Of a stretch of DNA of 64,000 nt, positions 54,850 through 64,000 are shown piece by piece. The notes beneath the pieces are model-generated. The model was not told the DNA's origin. It made no database searches and worked only from the letters and a program-made list of their open reading frames with translations. Positions within the stretch are counted from its first letter, which is position 1. Each line of letters starts with the position of its first letter. Position numbers and translations under genes: made by a program. Source of the DNA: Burkholderia sp. GAS332 (lineage in GTDB: Bacteria; Pseudomonadota; Gammaproteobacteria; Burkholderiales; Burkholderiaceae); the NCBI GenBank assembly GCA_900142905.1, contig FSRV01000001.1, forward strand, positions 3,224,001 to 3,288,000, read 5' to 3'.

Positions 54850-56169
54850 ATGCCCGCACTCATGCCCGCCTTTATGCCGACCGTCAGAGAATTGACCCTG
54901 AGCGGCCTGCTCCCGCATCTGGTCCGGGACGAGTCCGGCTGGACCGCGACATGGCGCGCGCTGACCCTGCACAGCGTGTTCCAGCCGGTGCTGTCCGTCA
55001 CACATCAGTGCGTGGTCGGCTATGAGGGTTTGCTGCGCGCATTCGATCCGGTCGGCTTGCCGGTCTCACCGGAAGTGCTGTTCTCCGGCACACGCTCGGC
55101 CGCCGACTCACGCGAGCTCGATCGCATTGCACGCTGCCTGCATGTGGCGAATTTCATGGAACAGGGCATCAGCACCGGGTGGCTGTTTCTGAATACGCGT
55201 CCACAGGTGTTCGAAACCGGCTGGCCGCAGCGCACCTTCATCGACGAGCTCTCGGCGCATTTTGGCCTGCCGCAGGAACGCATCGTCATCGAAGTACTCG
55301 AACAACCCGCCGACGATGAATCCGCCGTCGCCAGCATGCTCGCGGCGTCGCAGCCGCGCGACTTCCTGATCGCGATCGACGATTTCGGCACCGGTTTTTC
55401 GAACTTCGACCGCGTGTGGCGCTTCCGCCCCGACATCGTCAAGCTCGACCGCTCGCTGGTCGCGCGTGCGGGCAAGCGCGAAGGCGACGATTCGATGATC
55501 AGCCACCTGATCGCGATGCTCCACCAGTCCGGTACGCTGGTGCTGGCCGAAGGCGTCGAAACCGACGAAGAGTTGATGATTCTGATGCAGGCCGACGTCG
55601 ATTTCGTGCAGGGTTTCTGGCTCGGCCAGCCGCAGAATTCGGTGCAGGCAGCATGCGCCAAGGTGCCGGCGCTGATCGAGTCGATGTGGACCAAGTTCGC
55701 CGCCTATGAGCGCGCCCATGCCGGCCACCAGCGGCTCGGCTTCGAAGGGTTTGCCGAAGCCGTGCTCGCCGCTGCCGACACCTTCAAAGCCACCGGCGAC
55801 CTGCGCCAGGCGGCGCAACAGATATGGCATTTGCCCGAAGCGCGCCGGGTGTTCATCACCGACGGTCAAGGCGAACAGACTGAAGCGTCGGTCACGGCCG
55901 CCTCGGTGCCGCCCCCTCCGCTGCGGCTCGCGCCGCTCTACACCGAGACGCGCAGCAACTGGTCACGGCGCGCGTATTTCAAGCATGCGCTTGCTGCGCC
56001 TGGGCGCGTCGCCATGATGGGGCCGCACTATTCGCTCGCGGACGGCCAGGACTGCTATACCGCGGCAATCGCCTTCGAGCGTGACGGCACGCATGTGCTT
56101 TGCGTCGACTTTGTGCCGGCGACGTCGACGACCGATACGCGTTCTGGCGGACGCGGTGGCAAACGCTGA
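54850..56169 (+). CDS. EAL-domain cyclic-di-GMP phosphodiesterase with C-terminal sensor-like domain
   Basis: A protein of 439 residues, predicted cytosolic. The EAL domain spans about 30-275. All the usual catalytic positions are present: Glu59 in YEGLL (Gly replacing Ala of EAL), Asn115 in FLNTRP, Glu148 in VIEVLEQ, Asp177 and Asp178 in IDDFGTGFS, Lys198 in VKLDRSLV, Glu234 in AEGVET and Gln254 in FVQGFWLGQP. It should hydrolyse c-di-GMP. Residues about 285-425 resemble the YkuI-type C-terminal domain (RRVFITDGQGEQTE, WSRRAYFKHALAAPGRVAMM). Three ATG codons lie close together at 54850, 54862 and 54874; the true start is uncertain. Confidence 0.9.
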   Translation: MPALMPAFMPTVRELTLSGLLPHLVRDESGWTATWRALTLHSVFQPVLSVTHQCVVGYEGLLRAFDPVGLPVSPEVLFSGTRSAADSRELDRIARCLHVANFMEQGISTGWLFLNTRPQVFETGWPQRTFIDELSAHFGLPQERIVIEVLEQPADDESAVASMLAASQPRDFLIAIDDFGTGFSNFDRVWRFRPDIVKLDRSLVARAGKREGDDSMISHLIAMLHQSGTLVLAEGVETDEELMILMQADVDFVQGFWLGQPQNSVQAACAKVPALIESMWTKFAAYERAHAGHQRLGFEGFAEAVLAAADTFKATGDLRQAAQQIWHLPEARRVFITDGQGEQTEASVTAASVPPPPLRLAPLYTETRSNWSRRAYFKHALAAPGRVAMMGPHYSLADGQDCYTAAIAFERDGTHVLCVDFVPATSTTDTRSGGRGGKR

Positions 56170-56187
56170 GCCTAACCGGCTCCGCCC

Positions 56188-56592
56188 TTAATCCTCCACT
56201 CGGCCGCGGCCGGATTTGATCTCACTGCGCTTGGCCTTGCTGTCGAGGCGCCGCCGATTCGACGCGCGCGTCGGCCGGGTCGCGACGCGTGGCTTACGCG
56301 TTACGCTGACGCTTTCGATCAATTCATCGAGCCGCGCCAGCGCCGCCGCGCGGTTCATCTCCTGAGTGCGATGCTCCTGCGCCTTGATGATCACCACCCC
56401 ATCGCGCGTGAGCCGATGATCGGACAGCGCGAGCAGGCGCATCTTCAACACCTCCGGTAACGACGAAGCGTGCACGTCGAAACGCAGATGGATGGCACTC
56501 GAGACCTTGTTGACGTTCTGACCGCCCGCCCCTTGCGCGCGCACTGCGGTCAGTTCGATTTCGTTCGGCGGGATCGGATAACGGGATGTCAT
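56188..56592 (-). CDS. arfB: Ribosome rescue hydrolase ArfB (YaeJ)
   Basis: A protein of 134 residues. The GGQ motif in RAQGAGGQNVNKVSSAIHL is at about 18-36; the C-terminal tail is Arg/Lys-rich (RKPRVATRPTRASNRRRLDS), as needed to enter the empty mRNA channel of stalled ribosomes. It releases the nascent peptide. It is convergent with the EAL gene, with an 18-bp gap. Confidence 0.94.
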   Translation of the reverse strand: MTSRYPIPPNEIELTAVRAQGAGGQNVNKVSSAIHLRFDVHASSLPEVLKMRLLALSDHRLTRDGVVIIKAQEHRTQEMNRAAALARLDELIESVSVTRKPRVATRPTRASNRRRLDSKAKRSEIKSGRGRVED

Positions 56593-56742
56593 GACTGGAT
56601 TGAGCTAAGAGACGCAAGTGTACACAGGGCGCAGCCGGTTACGGGTTAGGACTATCGGGCGCGGCCGCCGATGCGAAAAACTATTTGCATCGACACCACG
56701 GGTTCACCGATACTGCGGTTTTCGCTTACAGCGTAAATTAAT

Positions 56743-57384
56743 ATGAAACTCCGTCCGGGTTTTGTGCTGGAACTGGCCGTCAACTTTCTGCTGCCGTGGC
56801 TCGCTTACCGCCTCGCGCGGCCGCACATGAGCGAGACCGGCGCGCTGATCGCGTCCGCCGTGCCGCCGATGGTCTGGAGCCTGATCGAGCTGGCACGCTT
56901 TCGACGCGTCGACGCGCTCAGCGTGATGGTCGTAGCGGGCATCGTGCTGTCGATCGCGGCGATGGCGCTGGGCGGCAGTCCCCGCATGCTGTTGCTGCGA
57001 GAGTCGCTGGTGTCCGGCGCGGTGGGCGTGGTGTTTCTGCTGTCCTTGCCGATGCGCCGTCCGCTGATCTTCTTTCTCGCGCGCGCTACCGTCGCCCGTG
57101 AAATGGACGGCGGCGCCGCGCACTTCGAAGCGTTGTGGCGCGAGCGGCCGGCTCTCGCCAGTGCCATGCGGCTCATGACGCTCGTCTGGGGCGTCGGCCT
57201 GACCGGTGAAACGGCGCTGCGCGCATGGATGGCGCTCACCTGGCCGATCGAGCGCTTTCTGGTGGTCTCGCCGTTCATCGGTTATGGCATTTACGGCGCC
57301 TTGACGCTGTGGACGGTGTGGTATCGCAAGACCCTGCGCAGCCGCGCCGAGGCGCACGCGCAACCGGACGGGATCGCGAGCTGA
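56743..57384 (+). CDS. VC0807-type integral membrane protein
   Basis: A protein of 213 residues with five or six membrane segments (VLELAVNFLLPWLAYRLA, ALSVMVVAGIVLSIAAMAL, LVSGAVGVVFLLSLPM, LVWGVGLTGETALRAWMAL, VVSPFIGYGIYGALTLWTVW). It resembles the VC0807 family, whose role is unknown. No operon partner is evident; recD is convergent at 112 bp. Confidence 0.75.
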   Translation: MKLRPGFVLELAVNFLLPWLAYRLARPHMSETGALIASAVPPMVWSLIELARFRRVDALSVMVVAGIVLSIAAMALGGSPRMLLLRESLVSGAVGVVFLLSLPMRRPLIFFLARATVAREMDGGAAHFEALWRERPALASAMRLMTLVWGVGLTGETALRAWMALTWPIERFLVVSPFIGYGIYGALTLWTVWYRKTLRSRAEAHAQPDGIAS

Positions 57385-57496
57385 ACGCGGTCTTGGGCGC
57401 TTTGGAAGGCTCGCCCAGGCGAACCACTCGCGTTACCTGGAGCGCCTGTACCCTTTAGGCAGACCACGAACGACGATGCCCGCTGCCGGCGCCATG

Positions 57497-59530
57497 CTAC
57501 CGGGCGACGCGCCACGCCTCTGCAATACGCGCAGCCAAGCCCGAGTCACGTTGCGTCGGCGTCGCGATAGCCTGCGCCAGCACGGCGCGCGCGCCGATCA
57601 CCTCCACCCGTTCACGCGCACGGGTAATGGCCGTGTACACGAGTTCGCGCGACAACACGCGGCTGAACACCGACGGCAGCATCAGCACCGCGTGCTGGAA
57701 CTCCGAGCCTTGCGACTTATGAACCGTGAGCGCGAACGCCGTATCGTGCGGCGGCAACGCTGCAGGCGATACGGCACGCAGCGCGCCGTCACCCGTACGG
57801 AAATACACACGCAACGCGCCGCCCGCTCCCGGCAGCGCAATGCCGATGTCGCCGTTGAACAGACCGAGCGCGTAATCGTTGCGCGTGACCATGATGGAGC
57901 GTCCGGCGAACCACTGCGCGCCGACAGCCAGCGTCACACCCGCCGAGCGCCGCACCTGCGCGGCCATCGCGGCATTCACCTGATCGACGCCGCGCGGCCC
58001 CGAACGCGTCGCGCACAGAATGCGAAAACGGTTCAACGCATCGAAAAGCGGCAATGGGTCCGGCGTATCCGCGGCGAGCGTTTGCGCAAGCGCATCCGCA
58101 TACGGTGCAAAACCCGCGGCAAGCCGCACGACGGTGCGATCGGCAAGCGTCGCATGCGTGTCTTCGTGCAGCGCCGCTGCGCAGGGTTCCGCGGGATCGA
58201 TGCGCAGAACGTCGAGCGCCTCAACGGCCGCGCCGTTGCGAATCGCGAGCGACAAGCGGCCGATCGGCGATTCGAGGCCGAATCGATAGTTACGCTCGAG
58301 CCAGACGACGCAGTCGGCGAGCGGGTTCTGAGCCGGCGAAGACGGTGCTGAGACGAACAGGTCGTCAGGCAGAGTATCGAAATCGTCTGGCGCACCGGCA
58401 TGCGCGAAAAACGCGTCAGGCCCTTCGTCGTAGCCGCTCGATGCGCCCGGCAATGCTTGCGACAACCGCGCCGCTTCCATGCCAAGCGCCTCAGCAATCC
58501 GCTGCAGTCCGTCTTGCGTAAAAGCAGGCCGTGCGCTGAGTTCAGCGAACACCGCGCCCGCCTCAACGGCGGCGAGTTGGTCCTTGTCACCCAGCATCAC
58601 GAGTCGCGTGTGCGGCGCAATGGCATCGAGCAGATGCGCCGCCATCGCGACGTCGATCATCGACGCCTCGTCGATCACGACGACGTCATAAGGCAGCGGA
58701 TTGTCGCGATGATGCCGGAAGCGCCCGCCCGGCCCGGAACCGAGCAGCCGATGCAAGGTGTACGACGTCTGCGGCAGGCGCGCGGCGAGTTCGGGGGGCA
58801 AATCGCCTGCACGCGCGAGCAAGGCTTCCTGCATCCGCTGCGCAGCTTTACCGGTCGGCGCCGCCAGGGCAATCCGCAGATCGGCCTGCGCGTCGAGCAA
58901 GCAGGCGAGCACCCCGACCACCGTCGTCGTCTTGCCGGTGCCCGGGCCGCCGCTGACGATGGTCAACCGCCCGGACAGCGCCATGACTGCCGCGACACGT
59001 TGCCAGTCGACCTCGTCGTCCTGCGGCGGGCCGAAGTAGCGCAGCAGACGCGCGTGCAGCGTTTGGGCTGTGGTGTCCGCGTTTGCTTCTACGCCGCCTC
59101 CCCCTCCCGCATGCATCACCAGCGAGCGCGCGAGACGCCGCTCGTAGTCGTAGTAGCGCGCCAGATACAGTCGCCCTTGCCCATCGATCACCAGCGGCCG
59201 CAACGCCGCCGCGCTTGGCGAACCGTCGCTGGCCATGCCGCTTGCGAACAGCGCCGCGCGCACTTCCGCGCTCGATGCGTCGAAGCGGCGCGCCAGCGCG
59301 GCAAGCGGCAGGCACACGTGCCCTTCGGCAGTCGCGCGGCTCGTGGCGAAGGCGGCTCGTGCCGCCCACTTCACCGCCTCGCCCGACGCACCGCTGCGCC
59401 GCGCGAGCGTGCCGATGCGGCGCGCGAACCCTTCGGCAAGCGCGGTGCTGAAATCGGCCGGCGCGGGTAAATTCACCCCGATGTCCTCGAGCTCCGGCGG
59501 CGCGGAAGAGTCCCGCTCGAACGTGCTCAT
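57497..59530 (-). CDS. recD: Exonuclease V alpha subunit RecD
   Basis: A protein of 677 residues. The N-terminal domain is followed by a superfamily 1B helicase: Walker A SGGPGTGKTTTVVGV, VVIDEASMIDVAMAAHLLDA, MLGDKDQLAAVEAGAVFAEL and, near the end, FALTVHKSQGSEFQHAVLML. It is the fast 5'-3' motor of RecBCD. The ATG at 59528-59530 overlaps the recB stop as ATGA. It is somewhat longer than E. coli RecD (608). Confidence 0.94.
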   Translation of the reverse strand: MSTFERDSSAPPELEDIGVNLPAPADFSTALAEGFARRIGTLARRSGASGEAVKWAARAAFATSRATAEGHVCLPLAALARRFDASSAEVRAALFASGMASDGSPSAAALRPLVIDGQGRLYLARYYDYERRLARSLVMHAGGGGGVEANADTTAQTLHARLLRYFGPPQDDEVDWQRVAAVMALSGRLTIVSGGPGTGKTTTVVGVLACLLDAQADLRIALAAPTGKAAQRMQEALLARAGDLPPELAARLPQTSYTLHRLLGSGPGGRFRHHRDNPLPYDVVVIDEASMIDVAMAAHLLDAIAPHTRLVMLGDKDQLAAVEAGAVFAELSARPAFTQDGLQRIAEALGMEAARLSQALPGASSGYDEGPDAFFAHAGAPDDFDTLPDDLFVSAPSSPAQNPLADCVVWLERNYRFGLESPIGRLSLAIRNGAAVEALDVLRIDPAEPCAAALHEDTHATLADRTVVRLAAGFAPYADALAQTLAADTPDPLPLFDALNRFRILCATRSGPRGVDQVNAAMAAQVRRSAGVTLAVGAQWFAGRSIMVTRNDYALGLFNGDIGIALPGAGGALRVYFRTGDGALRAVSPAALPPHDTAFALTVHKSQGSEFQHAVLMLPSVFSRVLSRELVYTAITRARERVEVIGARAVLAQAIATPTQRDSGLAARIAEAWRVAR

Positions 59531-62500
59531 GCGACACCTCCGATCATCGCCGCGTCGAGCAGCGCCACCAGTTCGAACTCGGGCCGCCGCATGTGCACGC
59601 CCGCCGCCCCGTCGGCATCGCGCCACTGCGGACGAACGCCGCGCACGAACAGATAGAGATAGCCGCCGATGTGCGTGTCATACGCATAATCGCGCACCCG
59701 CGTTTTCAGATAGCGATGCAGCGCCACCGTATAGAGCAGCGCCTGCAGGTGATACGCGTGGCTCGCCATGGCCGCTTCGAGCGGCGCCGCGGCGTAGTCG
59801 GCGGCGGTGTCGCCCAGATGGTTCGACTTCCAGTCGACGATCCAGAAACGTCCGTCGTGCTCGACGATCATGTCGATAAATCCTTTGACGAAACCGCGCA
59901 ACACGCCGGGTTCCAGCGCAACGTCGGGATAGCCGTGTTCGATCAGCAGCTCGCGCAGGACCGGAAAATCGAGCGAAGGCGCGGCAAACAGAAATTCGAG
60001 TTCGTTCAGGCGCCGCCGCGGATTCAGCTTGGCGAGCGCCATGCCGGGCACGAGCTCGGTGGTCACGACGTCGGCAATCAGGTGATGCATCATGGCGGGC
60101 AAACGCGCCGCGAGTTCGGGCACGGCCGGCGCCGGCCGCTCGCGCAACGCGCCCCGGATGGCATCCGGCCAGGTATCCGGATCGGTGAAATCCGCGAGTT
60201 CGAACATGCGATGCAGACACTCGCCCGCCGCCGCGCCGCGTGGAAACGCGAGAATGTCGTCCTCAGCGTAGGACGGCGCTTGCGGCACCGGCAACGGTGT
60301 CGGCGCAAGCGCGTCAGCGATCTCATCGTGATCGGGACGCACTTCTTCCACCGGCGCATGCGCCTCCTCGGCTTTGCTGCCGGCGGCGATCAAGCCGCTG
60401 AAGCTCGCCATGCGCCACTGATCGCGCAACGGCCGCCGATTGGCGCGCGCCTGCATCCGCGCGCCGCTGTCCTGGAGGCTTTCCAGCGGCACACGGCGTT
60501 CCACTTCCGGCAACGCCTGCAACGTGATCGGGCCGCCCGCCAGCGCGCGCCATCGCTCGGACAGGGCGGCTTCGTCGGGCGGATCGGTAAGCCAATCGTC
60601 GAAGCTGTGACCGCTGCCCCCCACCAGCCAGTTCAGCACGCTGCGGCGCGACTCCTTGGTGGAGCGCGACGAAAGATACGTACCGGCGACCAGATAGCAG
60701 CGGTACACGGCGCGCGTCAGCGCCACATAGACGAGCCGTGCCCGCTCCGCCGCCTGTTCGCGCGCCGCGTAACGGGCTGCGCGTTCAGCTTCTTCGTCAT
60801 CGCAACCGTAGTGCAGCACCGCGTCGCCCGTTTCATCGTGATACTCGCGTGCATCGGGCAAGCCGGAGGATGGCGGCTCGCGCAGCGCACCGTCGTTCAG
60901 AAACGGACAGAACACGACCGCATATTCCAGCCCTTTCGATTTGTGGACGGTGACGATCTGCACGAGGTTGCGATCCGACTCGAGCCGCAACTGCGCGTCT
61001 TCGCCGCCCCCTTGCGTGCGTTGCGCGGCGAGCCAGCGCAAGGTCGGTGCGATGCCGGGTTGCGTGGCGGCTCGCGCCTGCACGAGTTCGGCGAGATGAT
61101 TCACGTTGGTCAGACGGCGCTCGCCGTCCGGTCCGGCCACCAACCGTTGGGCGACCCGCAGCTCGCGCATCAGCGTGCGCCACATCAAGGCGAAACCGCG
61201 CTCGTGCCATAGCGTGCGATAACGCGAGAAACGTTCCACCCACCCCATCGCGTTCGCGGCATGCGCGGGATCGTCGGCTGGTGCCGGCGCGTCGGCGACC
61301 TGCTCGAGACGCCACAGCGCGGCGGCGTCGAGGCCGAGCCAATCGGTGGCGAGCGCCGCGCGCAAACGGCGCAGGTCGCCCGGCGTATCGACTGCGGCCA
61401 GCACGCGTTCGATCTGCTCGGCGTCGAGCGTCGCGAACACCGAGGCCTGCGCCAGTTCCACACTGCCGACACCCCACGACGCCAGCACACGCTTGATCAG
61501 ACTGCCCTGCTTATGCGTTTGCACCAGCACCGCGATGTTGCCCGGCGCGAGCGGCGCGTCGCCGATCGTCACCGATCCTTCGCGCGCGCCGCGCAGGAGC
61601 CGCACGATCTCGGCGGCGCAGGCTTCGCTCGCCGCGCGCTGCGCTTCGCGTTTGGTCAACGCGGCGTCGCCTTGCGGCAGGGTCCAGATGCGGAAGTCAC
61701 CCGCGCTCGCATCGGGTTCGGAGAATGGCGGACGACGCCGCTCGCCGGCGCGCACCGGCTGATAGTCGAGACCGTCGAGCACGAACGCCTGAGGGTTGGC
61801 CTCGAACAGCCGGTTGCAGGCCTCGACGATCGGCGCGGTCGAACGCTGATTGACCGCGAGCGTGTAACACGCGGAAGCCGCCGCGCGCGCTGCCAGATAC
61901 GTATGCAGATCCGCCGCGCGGAAACTGTAAATCGCCTGCTTCGGATCGCCGACCAGAAACAGCGGGCCCGCCGGCGCGAAGATGCGGCTGAAGATCGCGA
62001 ACTGCAACGGATCGGTATCCTGAAACTCGTCGATCAGCGCGGCCGGATAACGTGTACGCAAAGCATCGGCAAGCCAGGGGTTGGCTGCGAGCGCGCGATA
62101 CAGATTGGACAGCAGATCGTCGAACGACACCACCCTGCGCGTGCGTTTGCGCGCCACCAGTTCGGCGGGCGCGTAATCGAGCCAGGTTTCGATAAGCGAG
62201 AGCCAGCGCGCGCGTTGCGCGGCTTCGGCCGCGACCACGGCTGCGGCCAGCGCTTCGGCGTGCTCGAAGAACGAATGCTCGGGCGGTTCGAACTTGACCT
62301 TGGTGGCCTTCTTCAACGCCGAAGCAGTCAGCTTCAAGGCAGCCTTGGGCGGCGGCGCATGGCAATCGCCCTGGGCGAAGTATTCGGTCCACGCGGCGAT
62401 CGCGGCGCTCACGAGTTCGGGCTTGTGCGAGGTCTTGCTCAGACGGTCCTGCACTTGCCCAAGCAGACTCACGATCGTGTCGCGCTCCGCCTGCCAGACT

Positions 62501-63219
62501 GCGCAAGCTGCATCGAAACGCGCCTGCGGATCGGCATCGTTTCCACCTGCGTCGACCTTGCCCCAGCGTAGCTGCGCCAACGGCTTCTTCAACCGCCGCG
62601 CGAGTTGCTCATCGAGCGACGCGGGACCGGCGCGTTTGGCCACCAGCCATGCAGCGAAAGCAGGATGCGCATAGGCCACCGGTTCCACCTGCTCGCGCCA
62701 GAAATCAGCTGCCATTTCGAAACGCAAGGCCGCGTCGTCGGCTTCCATCTCGAACGCGAATGGCATGGCCGCAGCGAACGGCGCCTCCTGCAAGGCACGC
62801 TGACAGAACGCATGGATGGTGTGAATCGCGGCCTGGTCGAACGTACGCAGCGCGCGGCGTACGACTTTCAACGCGGTCTCGCGATCGATGCCGCGCTCCG
62901 GCGCCAGGGTCGTTTCAAAGAGCCGCTGGATGAACGGATCGCCGCCGTCGTCGTCCGTATCGATCGCCCGATCCAGTTCCGCGAGCCGCCCGCGAATCCG
63001 CTCGTGCAACTCCGCGGTCGCCGCCTTCGTAAAGGTCACGACAAGAATCTGATCGGCGTTCAGGTTCTTTTCGAGCAGCAACCGCACGTACAACGCGCAG
63101 ATGTTCCAGGTCTTGCCGGTTCCCGCCGATGCCTCGATCTGATTGACGCCGTCGAGCGAACAGGCGAAGACGTCGAGTTCTTCCGCGACTAGCGCGTGAT
63201 GGTGAACGGCGCCGCTCAT
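59527..63219 (-). CDS. recB: Exonuclease V beta subunit RecB
   Basis: A protein of 1230 residues. UvrD-type helicase motifs: IEASAGTGKTWNICALYVRL (Walker A), LIDEFQDTDPLQFAIF and VTVHKSKGLEYAVVFCPFL. The C-terminal nuclease domain has GFVKGFIDMIVEHDGRFWI and the active-site DWKSN. It unwinds and cuts DNA in double-strand break repair. Start and stop overlap recC and recD by 4 bp each, so the three subunits are translationally coupled. Confidence 0.96.
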   Translation of the reverse strand: MSGAVHHHALVAEELDVFACSLDGVNQIEASAGTGKTWNICALYVRLLLEKNLNADQILVVTFTKAATAELHERIRGRLAELDRAIDTDDDGGDPFIQRLFETTLAPERGIDRETALKVVRRALRTFDQAAIHTIHAFCQRALQEAPFAAAMPFAFEMEADDAALRFEMAADFWREQVEPVAYAHPAFAAWLVAKRAGPASLDEQLARRLKKPLAQLRWGKVDAGGNDADPQARFDAACAVWQAERDTIVSLLGQVQDRLSKTSHKPELVSAAIAAWTEYFAQGDCHAPPPKAALKLTASALKKATKVKFEPPEHSFFEHAEALAAAVVAAEAAQRARWLSLIETWLDYAPAELVARKRTRRVVSFDDLLSNLYRALAANPWLADALRTRYPAALIDEFQDTDPLQFAIFSRIFAPAGPLFLVGDPKQAIYSFRAADLHTYLAARAAASACYTLAVNQRSTAPIVEACNRLFEANPQAFVLDGLDYQPVRAGERRRPPFSEPDASAGDFRIWTLPQGDAALTKREAQRAASEACAAEIVRLLRGAREGSVTIGDAPLAPGNIAVLVQTHKQGSLIKRVLASWGVGSVELAQASVFATLDAEQIERVLAAVDTPGDLRRLRAALATDWLGLDAAALWRLEQVADAPAPADDPAHAANAMGWVERFSRYRTLWHERGFALMWRTLMRELRVAQRLVAGPDGERRLTNVNHLAELVQARAATQPGIAPTLRWLAAQRTQGGGEDAQLRLESDRNLVQIVTVHKSKGLEYAVVFCPFLNDGALREPPSSGLPDAREYHDETGDAVLHYGCDDEEAERAARYAAREQAAERARLVYVALTRAVYRCYLVAGTYLSSRSTKESRRSVLNWLVGGSGHSFDDWLTDPPDEAALSERWRALAGGPITLQALPEVERRVPLESLQDSGARMQARANRRPLRDQWRMASFSGLIAAGSKAEEAHAPVEEVRPDHDEIADALAPTPLPVPQAPSYAEDDILAFPRGAAAGECLHRMFELADFTDPDTWPDAIRGALRERPAPAVPELAARLPAMMHHLIADVVTTELVPGMALAKLNPRRRLNELEFLFAAPSLDFPVLRELLIEHGYPDVALEPGVLRGFVKGFIDMIVEHDGRFWIVDWKSNHLGDTAADYAAAPLEAAMASHAYHLQALLYTVALHRYLKTRVRDYAYDTHIGGYLYLFVRGVRPQWRDADGAAGVHMRRPEFELVALLDAAMIGGVA

Positions 63220-64000
63220 GATGCGCTCCGCAGATGCTGCACAAGCGGTTTGAAGACGATCGAGGCAAGACTGCCGAATGGTTCGTCCAGCGTAAGCGGC
63301 GTGCCGCGCAGCGCGATGCGCAAGGCGGGGTCGTCGGATTCGCCGCGCACACGGTCATTGATCCACACGCCCTGCGCTGCGGAATCACTCTCGCTGACCT
63401 TCGCCCACGCGCTCTTCGGGAAAAAGCGCAGCGGCAGCATGCGCCCTGCTTTGAACAACGCGGCAAGCGGCGCCAGTTCATCGAGCGGCGCGGCGACCGG
63501 CGTGAGCTCAAAGCTCTCGCCGCTGCCATGCCACACCGTGCGGCGCGGGCCGTTCGGCTGCGCCGCGCAATAGACCAGATGGGCAAGCCACGCCGACAAA
63601 TAGTCGCGTGCAGTAGGTTTGGCGTAGCGGAAAATCACTTGTCCTGTTTCGGTCAGCAAGTTCAAGGTGCCGTGCAGTTGCAACGGTGCTTCGGCCGCTT
63701 TGCGGAGCGCTGCGTCGTGAGGCCCGAAGAGCGTATCCGCGATGTCGGCACGATCGGGCCAGCGCGGCACGATATCGAACACGAACGGCAAACGCTCGAC
63801 ACCCGAAGCGACTTCGCGGCGCACGCTGTCGGCGAGTTGGCGCAGCGCGCCGAGTTCGCGCGAACGCCATACCGCGCCGGTCGCCCCACCCGGCAACTCG
63901 GGACTGGCCGCGGCAACACGGCGCACGCGGTCGAACACGCTGTCGTCGTCTTCGGTGTCGCTATTCAACAAGACAGGCAGGAGCCGTTCCGCCAGGGCAT
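63216..64000 (-). CDS. recC: Exonuclease V gamma subunit RecC, 3' part, cut by right window edge
   Basis: About 260 C-terminal codons of RecC; the frame stays open to the window end, so the apparent start near 63971 is not real. Recognisable C-terminal segments include FDIVPRWPDRADIADTLFGP, LSAWLAHLVYCAAQPNG and ESDDPALRIALRGTPLTLDE. RecC recognises Chi and holds the complex together. The TGA stop overlaps the recB ATG. Confidence 0.9.
   Translation of the reverse strand, partial: ALAERLLPVLLNSDTEDDDSVFDRVRRVAAASPELPGGATGAVWRSRELGALRQLADSVRREVASGVERLPFVFDIVPRWPDRADIADTLFGPHDAALRKAAEAPLQLHGTLNLLTETGQVIFRYAKPTARDYLSAWLAHLVYCAAQPNGPRRTVWHGSGESFELTPVAAPLDELAPLAALFKAGRMLPLRFFPKSAWAKVSESDSAAQGVWINDRVRGESDDPALRIALRGTPLTLDEPFGSLASIVFKPLVQHLRSAS

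Overview
The window looks like a chromosome segment from a GC-rich betaproteobacterium of the Burkholderiaceae, most likely Paraburkholderia (inference from gene order and protein types, no database search). The blocks typA / sucA-odhB-lpdA / zapE, marR-OMF-emrA-emrB, truB-rbfA-infB-nusA-rimP-rluB-scpB and recC-recB-recD are all arranged as I expect for that family. No tRNA, rRNA, CRISPR array, prophage or complete insertion sequence was seen.

Layout. Positions 1-12.7 kb hold a complete Flp/Tad pilus locus, all on the minus strand: flp, tadV, tadE, cpaB, secretin, tadZ, tadA, tadB, tadC, tadD, a DUF3613 gene, tadG, and a sigma-54 enhancer-binding regulator cut by the left edge. Positions 13.3-18.7 kb, plus strand, encode two large repetitive lipoproteins of the Burkholderia 'collagen-like' type and a two-partner-secretion (ShlB/FhaC-like) outer-membrane transporter. 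The first lipoprotein gene has a near-consensus sigma-54 promoter with a palindrome about 80 bp upstream of the predicted transcription start. Positions 18.9-20.0 kb hold a DUF2147 protein and a stand-alone DUF4096 (IS5 N-terminal domain) protein. Positions 20.2-27.2 kb hold zapE and the 2-oxoglutarate dehydrogenase genes.

Between sucA and typA lies the most unusual gene, at 27.7-29.7 kb: a predicted effector with two tandem YopT-like (C58) cysteine-protease domains, each with its own Cys/His/Asp triad. typA follows (minus), then a MarR-regulated tripartite drug-efflux operon (plus). Positions 37-47.3 kb are the translation and RNA-maturation block (truB, rbfA, infB, nusA, rimP, rluB, scpB), with a possible attenuator in the rimP leader and a strong terminator between infB and rbfA. 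Positions 47.6-57.4 kb are a mixed region: an aminotransferase, a LysR regulator, a second DUF4096 protein behind a sigma-54-like promoter, small secreted proteins, a candidate structured RNA with its own terminator, a YdcF-family membrane protein, an ABM monooxygenase, an EAL phosphodiesterase, arfB and a VC0807-type membrane protein. The right edge is recD, recB and the 3' part of recC (minus).

Functionally, the left third is a cell-surface and adhesion region: pilus, surface lipoproteins, transporter and sigma-54 control. Most of the rest is housekeeping. The tandem protease gene is an accessory insertion between two housekeeping transcription units.
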